Positions 52,935 through 64,000 of a stretch of DNA of 64,000 nt are shown piece after piece. Location: contig NC_061508.1 in assembly GCF_022539505.1 (NCBI RefSeq), forward strand, positions 60,494,033 to 60,558,032, read 5' to 3'. The position numbers and the translations under genes are program-made. Each line of letters starts with the position of its first letter. Positions within the stretch are counted from its first letter, which is position 1. The stretch is from Lolium rigidum. Taxonomy: Eukaryota > Streptophyta > Magnoliopsida > Poales > Poaceae. Under the pieces are notes generated by a model. It was not told the origin of the DNA and did no database searches. It saw only the letters and a list, made by a program, of their open reading frames with translations.

Positions 52935-54639
52935 ATGGAACACCGCTCCTTCATAACGGACGATCGCACAAGGCGCCGCATCGCCGCTATTGATGCAGCG
53001 AAAGCGGTGGCCACTGCGGAAGCGTGCCTCAGCTTGGGCGGCGGCCTCAGCAACATCTCGAGCTCACGGTCATCGCCGGGTTACTACGCGGGGTACAACG
53101 CGGATAGGCCGTCAATCTCGCAGATGCGGCTATCGCAGATGGACGCCCATGCCCGCTACTCCCCCGGGTATGGGGACATCGACATGACCGTCGATCACAA
53201 CACGCCGTTCTCGCCAGATTCATCGGCGAGGGGCAGCGGCGCCTTTCGCTTCCCCGACCTGATCTCGTCGCCTAACCTGCGCTGCACCGAGGGCCATGTG
53301 ACAGACGGCACCGTCCTTCCCCGCCACCTCTTCCCCGATGATGGCAGGAGCACCCACCAGGTGTTCGGCAGCACGTTCAACGTGTCCATGGGCGAGGATG
53401 AGGTGTGTTTCCTTACTTTTTTATTTGTTATGTGCATCTTAGACACCGGGGGCGACTAAAAGTAGGTAACTTGTTGCGTAGATTGCCGCCGGGGAGGAGA
53501 TCCTCAACGGCTTCCTACGCGGCCATGCCTACGAACCCTCCGTCGACGAGTATGAATAAGAGGCCGAGGAGGACAAAGGTGAGGAGGAGGTCCAAGAGGA
53601 GCTAATCGACGCTGACACCGGCGTGACCACGACGACAACGCGCAGGCGTTCCGGCGGCACTCGTGGTCCGAGGTGGAGGTCTTTGGAGGATGAATATCTC
53701 ATCGAGGCGTGGAAGCAAGTGAGCTTTTGCCCCTTCACCGGCGCCAACCAAACCGGAGGCAAGTACAACAAGCGCATCCTCGATTCCTTCAACGAGAAGA
53801 AGAGCTATGGTGACTATTCCACCATCAACATGAACCGGAACGAGGGCGCCATCTCCCACCGTTGGAACACGATCAAGCCGGCGTGTAGCAAGTTCCATGG
53901 CTACACTATGAGAAGATTAAGGCCCGGAAGGAGGGCGGCAAGACGATGGTGGATTGGCTATGATCTACGGCCATCTTGTTCATAATGCATTATAGTGTAT
54001 CTATTTGATGATCCATCTTGTTCCATATCTTGTTTTGCATCATGTATATGATCCAACTTGTTCCATATCTTGTTTTGCATTCTGTATTGTTAGATGCTCC
54101 AAGCCCTCGACATGTACAAGCACCAACACGAGGACAAAGACTTCCCCTTCATGCATTGCTACAACAAGCTACAAGGTTGCAAGAAATGGGACGACCTCCT
54201 CCACACTCGAATGAAAGACGGGAAGATGGGCAGGTCGATCCAGCCGTCGCCTCCACCGGGCGTCCCATTGGCAACAAGAAGGCCAAGGCCGAGAGGAATG
54301 CGGCACTGGTATTGGCAGCCATGGACGCCTCCCTCGAGAAGATGATCACCTCATTCGGAGAACAAGGAAGCTGCGGATAGGGCCGCCGTCGTGTGGAAGG
54401 CAATCCTCGACAAGCAAGACATGAAGATCGAGTTGGAGAGGGAGAAGGTGGAGGCGGCGAAGATGGAAGCCCACGCCACTACCATGAAGGCCACCAACGA
54501 AGCGACACAACTATCGTTGGCCAAGATGTCTCAAGAATCCAAGATCTTGATGGCCAACATGGAGAAGATGGACCCGTTGGCGCGGGCGTGGCACGAGATG
54601 TACCGCGAGCGCATCGGCCAAGAGGTGATGGCGGTGTGA
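52935..54639 (+). pseudogene. Harbinger ORF1, Myb/SANT-like DNA-binding protein, inactivated
   Basis: Exon 1 52935-53402 (MEHRSFITDDRTRRRIAAID), intron 53403-53481 (GT-AG, phase 0), exon 2 53482 to about 53990, second intron ending TTGTTAG at 54093, exon 3 from 54094. Exon 2 carries the trihelix-like core RSLEDEYLIEAWKQVSFCPF, NQTGGKYNKRILDSF and RNEGAISHRWNTIKPACSKF. Exon 3 has FPFMHCYNKLQGCKKWDDLL and a long charged helix (ELEREKVEAAKMEAH) as in the NAM-associated domain. Such proteins bind the transposon ends and bring in the DDE transposase. Damage: TAA after PSVDEYE (about 53557), frameshifts near 53908, 54222 and 54365, stop at 54637-54639 with coding-like sequence beyond. Confidence 0.8.
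54009..54086 (+). repeat. Tandem duplication inside ORF1 intron
   Basis: CTTGTTCCATATCTTGTTTTGCAT occurs twice, about 41 bases apart, with near-identical left flanks (GATCCATCTTG, GATCCAACTTG). Confidence 0.8.
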
Positions 54640-54659
54640 GCTGCGTTGGCGTCTCCCCC

Positions 54660-54745
54660 GGGACCCTCCATGTTCATGTCTCCGCCGGCACCCTCCACGT
54701 TCATCTCTCCGCCGGCACTGTCGACGTTCATGCCGCCCCTGGCGA
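54660..54745 (+). repeat. Short tandem repeat coding PSTFxSPPA
   Basis: Three units of about 27 bases (CCTCCATGTTCATGTCTCCG, CCTCCACGTTCATCTCTCCG, CTGTCGACGTTCATGCCGCC), which in the ORF1 frame give Pro-Ser-(Met/Thr)-Phe repeats after the premature stop. Confidence 0.7.
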
Positions 54746-54772
54746 CCGTGGATCCTGCTGCAGCGACGGAGC

Positions 54773-55596
54773 TTGTCTGAAATCTTCAAAGATTCTAGAG
54801 GACTATGCATGTTAGAAGCCAAATAGCCAATGCAAAGTAATGCAGCATAATCATTGATGATCTCATACTACCGACGAAAAAAAAGCTCGCAAATGCCATG
54901 TCCTTATTCTACTAGAGAAGAACCATTTTCATGTAGTTCAAGTTTAACATGTGTGGAAACTACAAACTAGTCTCTCACAGAAAATTTGAGAAAACGAAAA
55001 TACACAAAACCATGGATCAGGTTATAGGTCACATGTGCAATCTGGAGGGATAAACAAAAGATGAGCTTAATAGTTATGAGGAGAACAATTTCAAGTACAA
55101 ATTTGTTTCCCTTTTATTGAATTTTCTTTATTTTGCTATTTGCATCGTCTACATACATTCTTCGACAAAGCAATAGCTCCTGGGGATGTGATCTCACAAG
55201 TTCTCCAACTTGGTATGCACCCACAAGTTTTGTTGCTTGTGTCAAACAGCTAGACTAGGTTAAAGGAAAGCTTGCGAAATATGAGTCGGCACAACATAAT
55301 TTTTTTTAACTACTAAACATAGATGGAGAATCACTACATTTCTCTTACGTGTATTATTGCAATATTTGTGAACTGAATATATGTGATGCATTGGTTGTGA
55401 AATGACTAAAATGTGTATATTTTTGTTATTGCATAGTGCATGCCATAAATCTTCTTGTGTGGCATGCGATCGGTAATGCAAACAGGAATCAACGAGCGCA
55501 GACATAACTTTAGAGGAGCCTGCTACCGATGTGCTTTGCGCATTGGCAACAAATATATGTACAAATCAGTTTGCATTCAGGGGCCTCCAAGCAAAC
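54773..55596. repeat. Local duplication, copy 1, block 3
   Basis: From AGCTTGTCTGAAATCTTCAA to CCAAGCAAAC it follows 62872-63497 closely; copy 1 has about 200 extra bases in the middle (around 55030-55240). A third, diverged version of its beginning lies at about 59885-60060. No gene recognised. Confidence 0.8.
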
Positions 55597-58107
55597 GGTC
55601 TTTTTAAAGTTGAACCATGGGTTTCCCCACTATATTTTTTTTATATAAGGCAAAAAGAGTCCAAAAAGTCCCAAAGTACAACAGAAGAAGTGCTAGAGAA
55701 AATCACCTCAAAACAAAAAGGAAAACGGACTAATCTAGCTTACAACAAAGAGCTCCGCCTCTCCCATCCTTAGATAAAATGATGCACCCATTCTGTAAGG
55801 CCTGCATAAGACCTCCTTTTTGCCTTGAAAACCAGGAGAGCCAACTCCTCCTTGAAAAACCTCCTACATCGGAATAAATTAGGATCTATACCTTTGAACA
55901 AAAGATCATTCCGAGATCTCCAAATGGACCAGCAGCCGAGTATAACAATATCTAGGGAGAAAGGTTTCCCAATAGCAGCAGTGAGTGAATCAATGGACTC
56001 CATAGTAAAGGAGAACTACCCTGAATCAGTAGGAATAGTCCATCCTGGACAGATATATTGCCAGCACATGAGAGCAAAAGGGCATGTGAAGAAAAGGTGA
56101 TTCCTTGATTCCACATGCAAAGAGCCACACATAGCACATGTGTAATCTTGCAAGAAGTAATTCTTCCTCTGCAAAAGTTGCCTTGTGTTTAGCTAATCTT
56201 TAATAAAAACCAGAAAAAAACTTTGTGCTTAGAATGACAGCAAGTTTTCTAGAGCTTTTTGATAGTAGGGCAAACCATATGCTGACCAACAAAGTGTTTA
56301 TATGCTTTTGAAACCTTGAAATTGGTGGCACTTCCAAAAACCTCTCAAGAATCAGAATCAGATCTCACAGGAAGATTGAATATATTATCTTGGAGAGTCT
56401 GAAACTGAGCAAAAGCTTCATTTGAGAAGGGTAGATGGAAATGATTTGAGAGTTGCTCCAAAGATCTTACTTGAAGAATGGATGCATTTTCATCAACTGT
56501 AAAGGAATACAGGTGTGGAAGCTGTAGGTTTAGTGGAACAGTGGCCCAAATATATGTCCATAGTAACACAGAAGAACCTGCACCAATGGAGCACTTAGCC
56601 AAAATTTTAAAATCCGTTAAACTCTTTAAGCAATCTCTCCACCAAAATGAAATATCCCTTGATCTAGAAGGTGGCAGAGAATTTGAGTAGTAGACCTTCC
56701 ATAATAGATTCACCCAAGGAAAATTGGCTTTATTGTAAAATTTATGCAGATGCTTCATAAGCAGACAATTGTTTTGAGTGGTTAGATTCACCACCCCTAG
56801 ACCTCCCTAATCCTTAGGCTTACATGCAAGCTCCCATGCGGCAAGAGGCTGAATATTTTCCTCCAAATCTTTCTTTCTCCAAAGACAATGCTTCCTGTAT
56901 TTGTCAAATTCCTTGATCACCCATTGATACAGTCCGAGAGTACTCATATAGAAAGTTGGCAGAGAAGACAAAACAGAATTAACCAGTCTGAGCTAGTCCC
57001 CATAGCTGAGGTACATTGAGCAGGCAGGAAGTCTTCTGTGAGCACTCTAAAGAAGAGGCATGAAGAACTCTTTTCCAGGCTTAGTTGTACTTAAAGGGAG
57101 CCCAATATATGTGAAAGGCAGAGAGCCTTTTTGACACTGGAGAGCCTGCAACAGTACTTGTAACCTCTCATCAGGAATATTGATTGGAATCAAATTGGAC
57201 TTATCATAATTTACCCTTAGCCCAGTTGCATTACCAAACTTAATCAGCAGATCCTTCAGGAACAACAGTTGATCCTCATCAGCAGGTAGAATAAGAAGAG
57301 TGTCATCAGCATACTGGATAACAGGAAAATCCAATGAAGAGGTTAATGGCAGTGGCCTAGTTAAAGACCCATCCCTCATTGCCTTGTCGATAATGGTTTG
57401 GAAAAAGTGTGCTGCCAACACAAATAGAAGAGGGGAAAGGGGATCCCCTTGTCCAGCTCCTCTCTTGCAATGAAAAATTGAACCAGGAACTCCATTAAGT
57501 AAAACTGCAGAGGTGGCTGAAGATAGAATCAATTGTATCCACTGACACCACTTATCTCCAAAACTCTTATGCTGAAGAACCTTTAGGATAAAACTATGCT
57601 CCACCTTATCAAAGGCTTTCTCAAAATCCAATTTAAGAATAACCAATTCTTTCTTTGACTTGTGGCGTTGATGCAAATACTCATAAGCCCAAGAGAGGCA
57701 GTCCTAAATTGTTCTAGATTTAATAAAGCCATATTGATTATCATGAATAAGTTGCATGATCACTCTCTGCAATCTATTTGCCAGAAGCTTGGTCAACAGC
57801 TTAAGAGTACAATTAAGGAGAGAAATTTGCCTATAGTCATTGGTGGTGATAGCATCTTGCTTTTTAGGCACAAGGGTGATAAAACAATTATTAATGCTTT
57901 GCAAACAAAGATGACCCTGATGGATGGAAAGAGATCATAAAAAACATTTTTTATCACAGGCCAACACTTCCTTAAAAATTCAGCATTAAAACCATCAGGA
58001 CCAGGAGATTTATTTTTGGGAAACTCTTTTACTACATCATCTATTTCTTTAGGGGTGAAAGGTTCTTCCAAGAAAGACAGATCCACAGACGAAGGAAGCA
58101 AGCAAAC
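55597..58107 (-). mobile_element. LINE, minus strand, 5'-truncated, inserted in the duplicated block
   Basis: CAAGCAAAC occurs at 55588-55596 and 58099-58107, a 9-bp duplication; copy 2 has this site empty at about 63497. The minus-strand element begins within the N-terminal part of reverse transcriptase and ends beyond the C-terminal region. An A8 run (minus strand, about 55637-55644) lies 40 bases before the duplication, so the tail is followed by extra sequence. Confidence 0.9.
55770..58098 (-). pseudogene. LINE reverse transcriptase and zf-RVT remnant, inactivated
   Basis: From high to low coordinates: LEEPFTPKEIDDVVKEFP and KSPGPDGFNAEFLRKCWP (about 58060-57960); CFITLVPKKQDAI...YRQISLLNC (about 57880-57800); an open frame 57676-57047 with LKLDFEKAFDKVEH, GAGQGDPLSPLLFVLA and the catalytic IQYADDTLLIL; thumb region; then WWRDCLKSL and zf-RVT-like parts (56794-56345); and the C-terminal WSIWRSRNDLLFKG (about 55930). 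Endonuclease is absent through truncation. Frames change several times (for example near 57680-57700). Confidence 0.88.
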
Positions 58108-58770
58108 ATTTCATCCCTTGTTACCAATGAGTCCTTCAAATAATAGAATTCCGGCTATAAAGACTATCTCTGTTGCGGACGAGGGTTTAATCTGTGTCAA
58201 CGCAGTTGTTTTGTACTAGTGGCACAAGGTGTTTGACAACAACACGAAATGAATGCCGTGTTGAAGATGGTCATCGTCGTCTGTTGCAATGAGGGTTTAA
58301 TCAAAACAGCATTGATGTTGTTAACTAGTTAAGAGCCGAGCAGTACACTTGTATACAGTGGAGTGTGAGATAGCTAGGGAAGGATCCATACAGTACACGT
58401 GTTTACTTCTTTGTCTTCATGTACAAATAGTAGTCTATGATGTCAGAGAGATCAGGGACATGGCTAGGCTAGCTAGCTAGCACATAATCTCTCTGCTATG
58501 CACATGCAAACAAGGCACTGTAGCTGGTCTCATATCTGAGCCACGACCGCTTCAAGGTTGTTCTTCATGGCACCCACCGGACGCAACTATGTTAAAAGTA
58601 GACAGTCTTCAATGATGATATGACAAGAGTGTACCGGACAAAATGCCAAGAGCCCAATAGACTCATGCAAAAAGTTGATCATGGATTCTATGACTTCGAG
58701 GAGTTGCCACGGATTTGAAATACACCCAAAGAGACTGTTTCCTGGTGCCACTCATCCCAACATTTTGCAT
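58108..58770. repeat. Local duplication, copy 1, block 4
   Basis: ATGAGTCCTTCAAATAATAG to CTGTTTCCTGGTGCCA aligns with 63512-64000. Copy 1 has an extra segment near 58400-58540 with GGCTAGGCTAGCTAGCTAGC. No recognised gene; the shared open frame ending AVVLY is only about 30 codons. Confidence 0.8.
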
Positions 58771-60700
58771 ACCTTTTATGTTCCTCTTACCGTGCAATAT
58801 AGGAAATGCTTGCTAGGCTATAACTTTCCAACTAGATGTGGAGTTTGCATTGTGCTCTCATCTTACCCTATCCAGCCAAGGGATGTCACCGTGGTTATAT
58901 ATATAGGTGAGAAGAAATGTGCATAAATATATTTCATCCTCTTGCCTTTGAAATAGGAGTAGGTGAGCACACAATGAATATGAAATCCCCTGGAACATAA
59001 TGTTATATTAACTGAAGAAAAATATGTACCAAAATATCTTCATAGTAACCTAAATGTTACTAGCTAATTAAGAGTCCAGGGCCACACGCAGTTTATAGGG
59101 CTTGTGTTGTTCTTCACCTTTCTTGCCTAACGAAACTAGTATTCTTCTGTCATAGCATGTTTAGGGGCATGGGCATCCCAGGACTCTTCATGTAAGATAC
59201 GATATGAGCCACACTGGACAAATAGATATTCTTATGCCAGATCTAAGAAAATAGGGAGCATTTAGCACTGCAGTAATATGCATAGGTTGATAATTTTGTA
59301 CCTCGCATCTGCAGTTTTATGCAGGTAATGCACATTTCATTATCCGGCAAGCATAATTTGGCATCAAATTGTTTGTTAACAAGGTTTGGTGGAGCAAACT
59401 ATGCTTCTACAATGGCCTAGAGGTCATAGGGCCCCATTCTCTACACTGGAAGGTACCCCTGGCGTCTGCTGCCATCACGATGCCGCCGGTCCACCACAGC
59501 CACAGCCATCATGCCGGCTTTAGTGCAGAAGACGATGTGAAGGGCCCAAACGGTCAGGCGAACTGCGTCTGGCAAATCTGTCGCTTCTCTACCCACTGCT
59601 ACCCCGAGTGGAAGCGCTCACCTCCGTCTTGAGCGGTGTGACGCCACCGCTCTGTCACTGCCGAACACACCTCTTGAGCCGTCCATCCTTACCGACCCTA
59701 GCACCCATAAGGCGTTCGACGAAATAAGAAATGCAGAAAAAATAGAGACCCGATTGTGGAGCGTCTGACTTTGCACACGCTCTGCAGAAGTGCAAGGCCT
59801 GTAAAACTGTGTAACAAAATTTAGAGTAGGCTGTAAATAAGTTCTAACTACCCAAAGTTACGGCATTGCTATGGTTGCTCTAATGTCCTAAAATTATTCT
59901 AGAGGACTATGAAGTTTCAATGTCAACACCAAGTCACCAACTAATGCAGCATAACCATTGAGGAGCTCCTACTTCTACCAAGAAGAAAGGAATCTCACCA
60001 ATATTAAGAAACCTTACAAATTTATGTCATTTATTCCATCAAAGATCAATTATTTTCATGGAGTTCAAAATTTAATATTTGTGGATGTACAATTCAAAAA
60101 AATTATATTGCAAGAGACCTGAGCTAGTAGATAACATCGCTAAGAAGAAGGAATGACATAATATCACATCTACTTATCCTTTGACCCTTTCGTGGTTTCT
60201 TCCCACATGCTCCATCACAAGAATAGGTAATCAATATTGCACACAATCCATTGCTGGCCACAAAGCATTGTGCTATGCAATGCATTTTTTTCTTTTAAAA
60301 TTAATTTCAGTGGGAAGAAAAAAAAGGCATGTTCGTAGTATTCTCCGAAGAAAAAAAAAAGGATTTCATACAGAGTAGAAGAACAATTTTATTTTATTTT
60401 AATCAATTTGTATTACTTGGAAAGAAAAACTCTATCTGCAAGATTTTGCACTCACTGTCAAAATGGATACTAATAGAACTAGATGTACTGTAGCAGACCT
60501 GGTTACAACTTTAAAAAAAATTGTAGCACTGCAATCTAACACAGATTTTACCTGAGCCTTTGAGGCACCATGGCAAAGGTTAGCCCATGGTACTATGATA
60601 TTTTTAGAACCTTGGACCTACAGACATGCATACACCTGACAAGATTTGAAGCCATCTAAATTTAGAAACAATAATAGCCCATTTGATCTAAAACTATTAC
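58771..60700. other. Spacer between duplicated copies, with diverged partial third copy
   Basis: About 59270-59420 resembles 62620-62770 (GCAGTTTTATGCAGGT, CAAGCATAATTTGGC). About 59885-60480 resembles parts of blocks 3 and 1. Between them, 59430-59640 is GC-richer with an open frame of 87 codons (MFVNKVWWSKLCFY) and no known domain. Several poly-A and poly-T runs. Confidence 0.5.
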
Positions 60701-60978
60701 CTTTGTAGTTAGCTTTTTTACACCGAGCCCTCCAGCCTTACCACCAATCTTCTTTGCACCAAGGGGCTTCTTCATAGAACAGACATAAGTGGGATGAGCA
60801 GGGGCTTTGATGAATGGGTCGGCTCTTTTGACGGGTTAGCAACCACAGGTTCATGCTTCCCATTAATATTCTCTTCTGGTGCATCAGCAAGCTTGGAACC
60901 AGGGAAGTCATCAGACGGGTTCAATGGCTGAGACGCAGCAACAGGTGATGATGGTAAGACGTTGAGCCGGGATGAGCC
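60701..60978 (-). pseudogene. Orphan exon of an ARF GTPase-activating protein (AGD8/9-like)
   Basis: The minus strand reads LNVLPSSPVAASQPLNPS, then DDFPGSKLADAPEENING, then, after a one-base frameshift near 60805, MKKPLGAKKIGGKAGGLG and VKKLTTK, followed by a splice donor (AAG-GTAATAG at 60701/60700). The KKPLGAKK-GGK-GGLG-KLTTK string is a signature of plant ArfGAP domain proteins AGD8, AGD9 and AGD10 (recalled). The ArfGAP zinc finger itself is absent, so this is one exon of a broken or captured copy. The acceptor is likely near 60978 (GAGCAG-GGCTC). Confidence 0.7.
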
Positions 60979-61279
60979 CTGCTCCATAAATAACATGAAA
61001 AACCTTTCATCCAAGCTAGTAATACTCCCGCTTCACCATAACTGAGTCTGTCGGCAAATTACTCCACACGTGAACCTGCTCAACAAGTAACAAACGAATT
61101 AAGCTGGCTACATCAAGAGAATATGAAATAATCTGGTCAAATAACATAGTCATGATGAGACCTGAGCTAGTAGAAGACTTATTTTACATATTTTCTCACA
61201 ACTATTGTTGACCACAAAGCATTGTCATTGTTGAACACACAAATGCACTTTTCCCTGGATTTTCTTTTCAAACGTGGGA
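60979..61279. other. Spacer, possible further exon
   Basis: On the minus strand GAGCAGGTTCACGTGTGGAG at about 61080 looks like an acceptor with an open stretch (VHVWSNLPTDSVMVKREYY), but it is not identified. Otherwise AT-rich. Confidence 0.35.
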
Positions 61280-64000
61280 AAAGCAATTTCTCAGAGGGAA
61301 AAAAAAGGATTTCATAACAAGTAGAAGAATTATTTTACATATTTACAATATTACTGGAAAGTAAGTAATGAATTTGAACCCCCCAAACCCCCCTTTAGGG
61401 CCATAGTTCTGAGAGGCATAGCTCCCCCCTGTGTCGAGGCTCGCATAGCCTCCTCCCCCTACCCCGCCCCCGGCCGTCCCGCCGGGCATACCCTCCCCCC
61501 CATGAAGCCCATGAGAATTGTCGTTTAGTTCTGATTTCTGAACTTCTTTTCCACGGACGGGTGAAAAAAAATTGTACCTGTATTAATCTTTTTGTTTTCG
61601 AATGAATACCTGTATGTAATCTAAAGGCGTGACAATATTTAGTGCCGAACACGGAAGTCATGGCTCTGAGGCAACCACTAAATTCCAGCAGCCACGGTTT
61701 GACTGGTAATTAAGAATGGTTCATGGCGTGTTTTGAATCCTGATCATGCGAGCTAGCCCTCAAGCCGGAGTGAAACAGGGAAACGTTGCCCATATTCTAG
61801 CGCGTGCCGTACAACACCCATGCCTGGGCGGCGGTGAAGCTGCCTCGGTCGAATCTGTTGGCTGCGAGAATGCTGCGGCGGCTGGTCGACATGGTTTGAG
61901 TGTGAAGAGGAGTGGAGCGAATGGTTTGAAGTCGCCGGGAAGACGTGTGTTCTCCTTTTATACAGCAGCGACAACTAAAGCGGCGGGGCGGTCACAATTA
62001 ATTCTGGCGTCAATGGCCACGCGGCCATGCGGGACGCGACCCCCTTCGCTGCGCCGCCCGGGGAAAGTACAAGGCTCGCCGTGAAAGTCTCGGGCCATTA
62101 CGCCGCTTGACTAGAGGTATGTGACAGGTTTAAACCCCACGTGCATCTCTACGTCTCTAACGATGTTGGCCCACCACACGCGACACGAATTTTTGTTCTG
62201 TCCGGTGTCCTGCATCGTCCCTTCATATGGTGGGGATAGGCTCGGAGTGCCAGACACCGTACTTGGACCGCGCCGGATCAAAAAGGCTTCTGGAGCTCAC
62301 GGCTAGGGGAGGTCAAAATGTGGCTGGAGATGCTTTTACTTGGAAATGCTTGCTCGTCTGGACTGGCTCCTTGGGCTGTATATCCCAGCTCGGATCAAAC
62401 ATTTGTTCTTTTAACACCTTGTTATTTAAAATTAGAATATATATGAGAGAAGTTGAAAAAAACTGAACTCAAGCTTATCGGACATGATTAGAGTGTGAAT
62501 GCAACCAGTTTGCATAGAAATGATTACCTTGTCCATAGCCAGGGTGAAGACCAAAGTCACCAGGTTTTTTTTTATATATGGAACCACGAAATGACTTGTA
62601 CTTTAATATTTCACAAGTAGCTTCCAAACACCATCGATAATTTCGTATCTCACTTCTGTAGTTTTATATAGGTCATGCATATTCGTTTAGACAAGCATAC
62701 TTTAGCTTCAAAAGTTTGCTAACAAAGCTTGATGGAGTAAATTTTAGTCATACAAAGACCTACACTTATAAATAGTTGTCTTCAAATGCACCGATCCTAC
62801 TGGACAATTTCATTTCATTTAAGTCAGGGTGTTATGCTAATGTACTTAGATGAGTGATGACAAGCTTGTCTGAAATCTTCAAAGATTCTAGAGGACTATG
62901 CATGTTAGAAGCCAAATAGCCAATGCAAAGTAATGCAGCATAATCATTGATGATCTCATACTACCGAAGGAAAAACCTCACAAATGTTATGTCATTATTA
63001 TACTGGGGAAGAACCATTTTCATGCAGTTCAAGTTTAACAAGTGTGGATGTGGAACTAACAATTCAAAGTCTGCACAGTAATGAACTACAAACTAGTCTC
63101 ACAGAAAATTTGAGAAAACGAAAATACACAAAACCATGGATCAGGTTATATCAAAACAGCTAGACTAGGTTAAAGGAAAGCTTGCGAAATATATGAGTCG
63201 GCACAACATGGAGTTTTTTACTACTAACATAGATGGCGAATCAGTATACTTGCTCTTACGTGTATTATTGCAATATTTTTGTGAACTGAATATATGTGAT
63301 GCATTGGTTGTGAAATGACAGAAATATGTATATTTTCGTTATTGCATAGTGCATGTCATAAATCTTCGTGTGTGGCATGCGATCGGTAATGCAAACGGGA
63401 ATCAACGAGCGCATACATAACTTTATAGGAGCCTGCTACCGATGTGCTTTGCGCATTGGAAAAATCAGTTTGCATTCAGGGGCCTCCAAGCAAACAGTTC
63501 ATCCCTCGTTGCCCATGAGTCCTTCAAATAATAGAATTCCCGCTACAAAGACTATCTCTGTTGCGGATGAGGGTTTAATCTGTGTCAACGCAGTTGTTTT
63601 GTACTAGTGGCACAAGGTGTTTGACAACATCACGAAATGGCTGACGTGTTGAAGATGGTCATCACCGTCTGTTCCGAATGAGGGTTTAATCAAATTAACA
63701 TTGATGTTGTTAACTAGTTAAGAGCCGAACAGTACACTTGTATACACTGGAGTGTGAGATAGGGAAGGATGCACATATATATGAGCCACGACTACTTTCC
63801 AAGCTGGTTGTTCTTCATGGCACCCACCGCCCGCAACTATGTGAAAAGTAGACAGTCTTCAATGATGATATGACAAGAGTGTACCGGACAAAATGCCAAT
63901 AGCCCCATGGACTCATGCAAAAACTTGATCATGGATTCTATGACTTAGAGGCCTTGCCACGGATTTCAAATACACCCGAAGAGACTGTTTCCTGGTGCCA
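61280..64000. repeat. Local duplication, copy 2 (continues beyond window)
   Basis: Contains counterparts of all four copy-1 blocks in order: 61300-61480, 61500-62320, 62872-63497, 63498-64000. It lacks the three insertions of copy 1. Its own extra segment is 62321-62871, part of which resembles 59270-59420. Identity by eye is high (around nine in ten bases). The window ends inside block 4. Confidence 0.85.
61797..61892 (-). CDS. Short ORF behind a TATA box, second copy, 31 residues
   Basis: Starts MSTSRRSILAANRFDRGSFT at 61892, stops TAG at 61797-61799. TATAAAAGG lies at 61962-61954, about 65 bases upstream. Compared with copy 1 it has lost the frame after about 22 codons. Coding is doubtful; the promoter part is better conserved than the ORF. 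Confidence 0.2.
   Translation of the reverse strand: MSTSRRSILAANRFDRGSFTAAQAWVLYGTR

Larger units (their letters stand above)
52478..54772 (+). mobile_element. Harbinger-type element carrying only the Myb-like ORF1, right end lost
   Basis: GAGCATCTCCACCGGCACCC starts at 52478 after TTA (52475-52477), a Harbinger-like terminus. Directly left lies GGGCTAAAGATGCTC (52460-52474), the mirror-type end of a second such element, so two termini meet around one TTA. Inside is a spliced ORF1 gene. No matching right terminus occurs before the duplicated flank resumes at about 54773. Confidence 0.65.

Noticed and set aside
1..64000. tRNA, rRNA, CRISPR array or bacterial-type operon
   Set aside because: None seen. 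The only tRNA-like signal is the SINE at 29443-29614, and repeats are transposon-derived.

Overview
The window is plant nuclear DNA from a large, repeat-rich grass genome. The evidence is nested LTR retrotransposons with Triticeae/Pooideae-type termini (TGATACGTCTCC starts, tRNA-Asp-type primer sites), CACTA, PIF/Harbinger and Stowaway elements, plant L1-type LINEs, and monocot-style GC-rich genes. Species cannot be fixed from sequence alone; a wheat, barley or rye relative is the best guess. Only two host genes look intact: a single-exon glutaredoxin-like gene (14953-16068, +) and a two-exon BAHD acyltransferase gene (35228-36771, -). Almost everything else is mobile DNA, mostly decayed.

Layout. 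1-8163: a gypsy-type element (A) whose internal region is broken by part of a second element (B), sitting inside a DNA transposon remnant (8164-9058) that carries a frameshifted GC-rich gene of unknown function. 9062-12198: low-information sequence with a GC-rich MITE-like segment. 12199-14465: a complete PIF/Harbinger element (24-bp perfect terminal inverted repeats, TAA duplication) with a dead transposase, ending 488 bp before the glutaredoxin-like start codon. 17100-29379: a copia element (D, minus strand, ACTAC duplication) interrupted by a structurally complete non-autonomous gypsy element (C, 20652-27336, GTGGC duplication). 29443-29614: a tRNA-derived SINE. 29950-34067: a 5'-truncated LINE with a 14-bp target duplication. 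35228-36771: the BAHD gene. 37124-49812: a CACTA element carrying a dead C48 (Ulp1-like) protease gene and, nested inside, a Tat-lineage gypsy element (E, from 39471) with an antisense acidic ORF and hairpin-rich LTRs. A 100-N assembly gap (49622-49721) cuts E's 3' LTR.

49813-64000 is a local duplication. Blocks at about 50.0-50.2, 51.6-52.4, 54.8-55.6 and 58.1-58.8 kb recur in the same order at 61.3-64.0 kb. The first copy has been split by three insertions (an AT-rich, possibly Mutator-like segment; a Harbinger ORF1-only element; a minus-strand LINE), and the second copy supplies approximate empty sites. An orphan ARF-GAP (AGD8/9-like) exon lies between the copies.

The genes do not form a pathway. 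The biology here is transposon layering: transposase-only and Myb-like-ORF1-only Harbinger elements co-reside, retroelements have lost pol but kept structured noncoding modules, and both intact genes have a DNA transposon end within about 500 bp upstream. Many single-base differences between paired LTRs fall at CTCG or CTGG tetranucleotides, so some apparent frameshifts may be base-calling errors.
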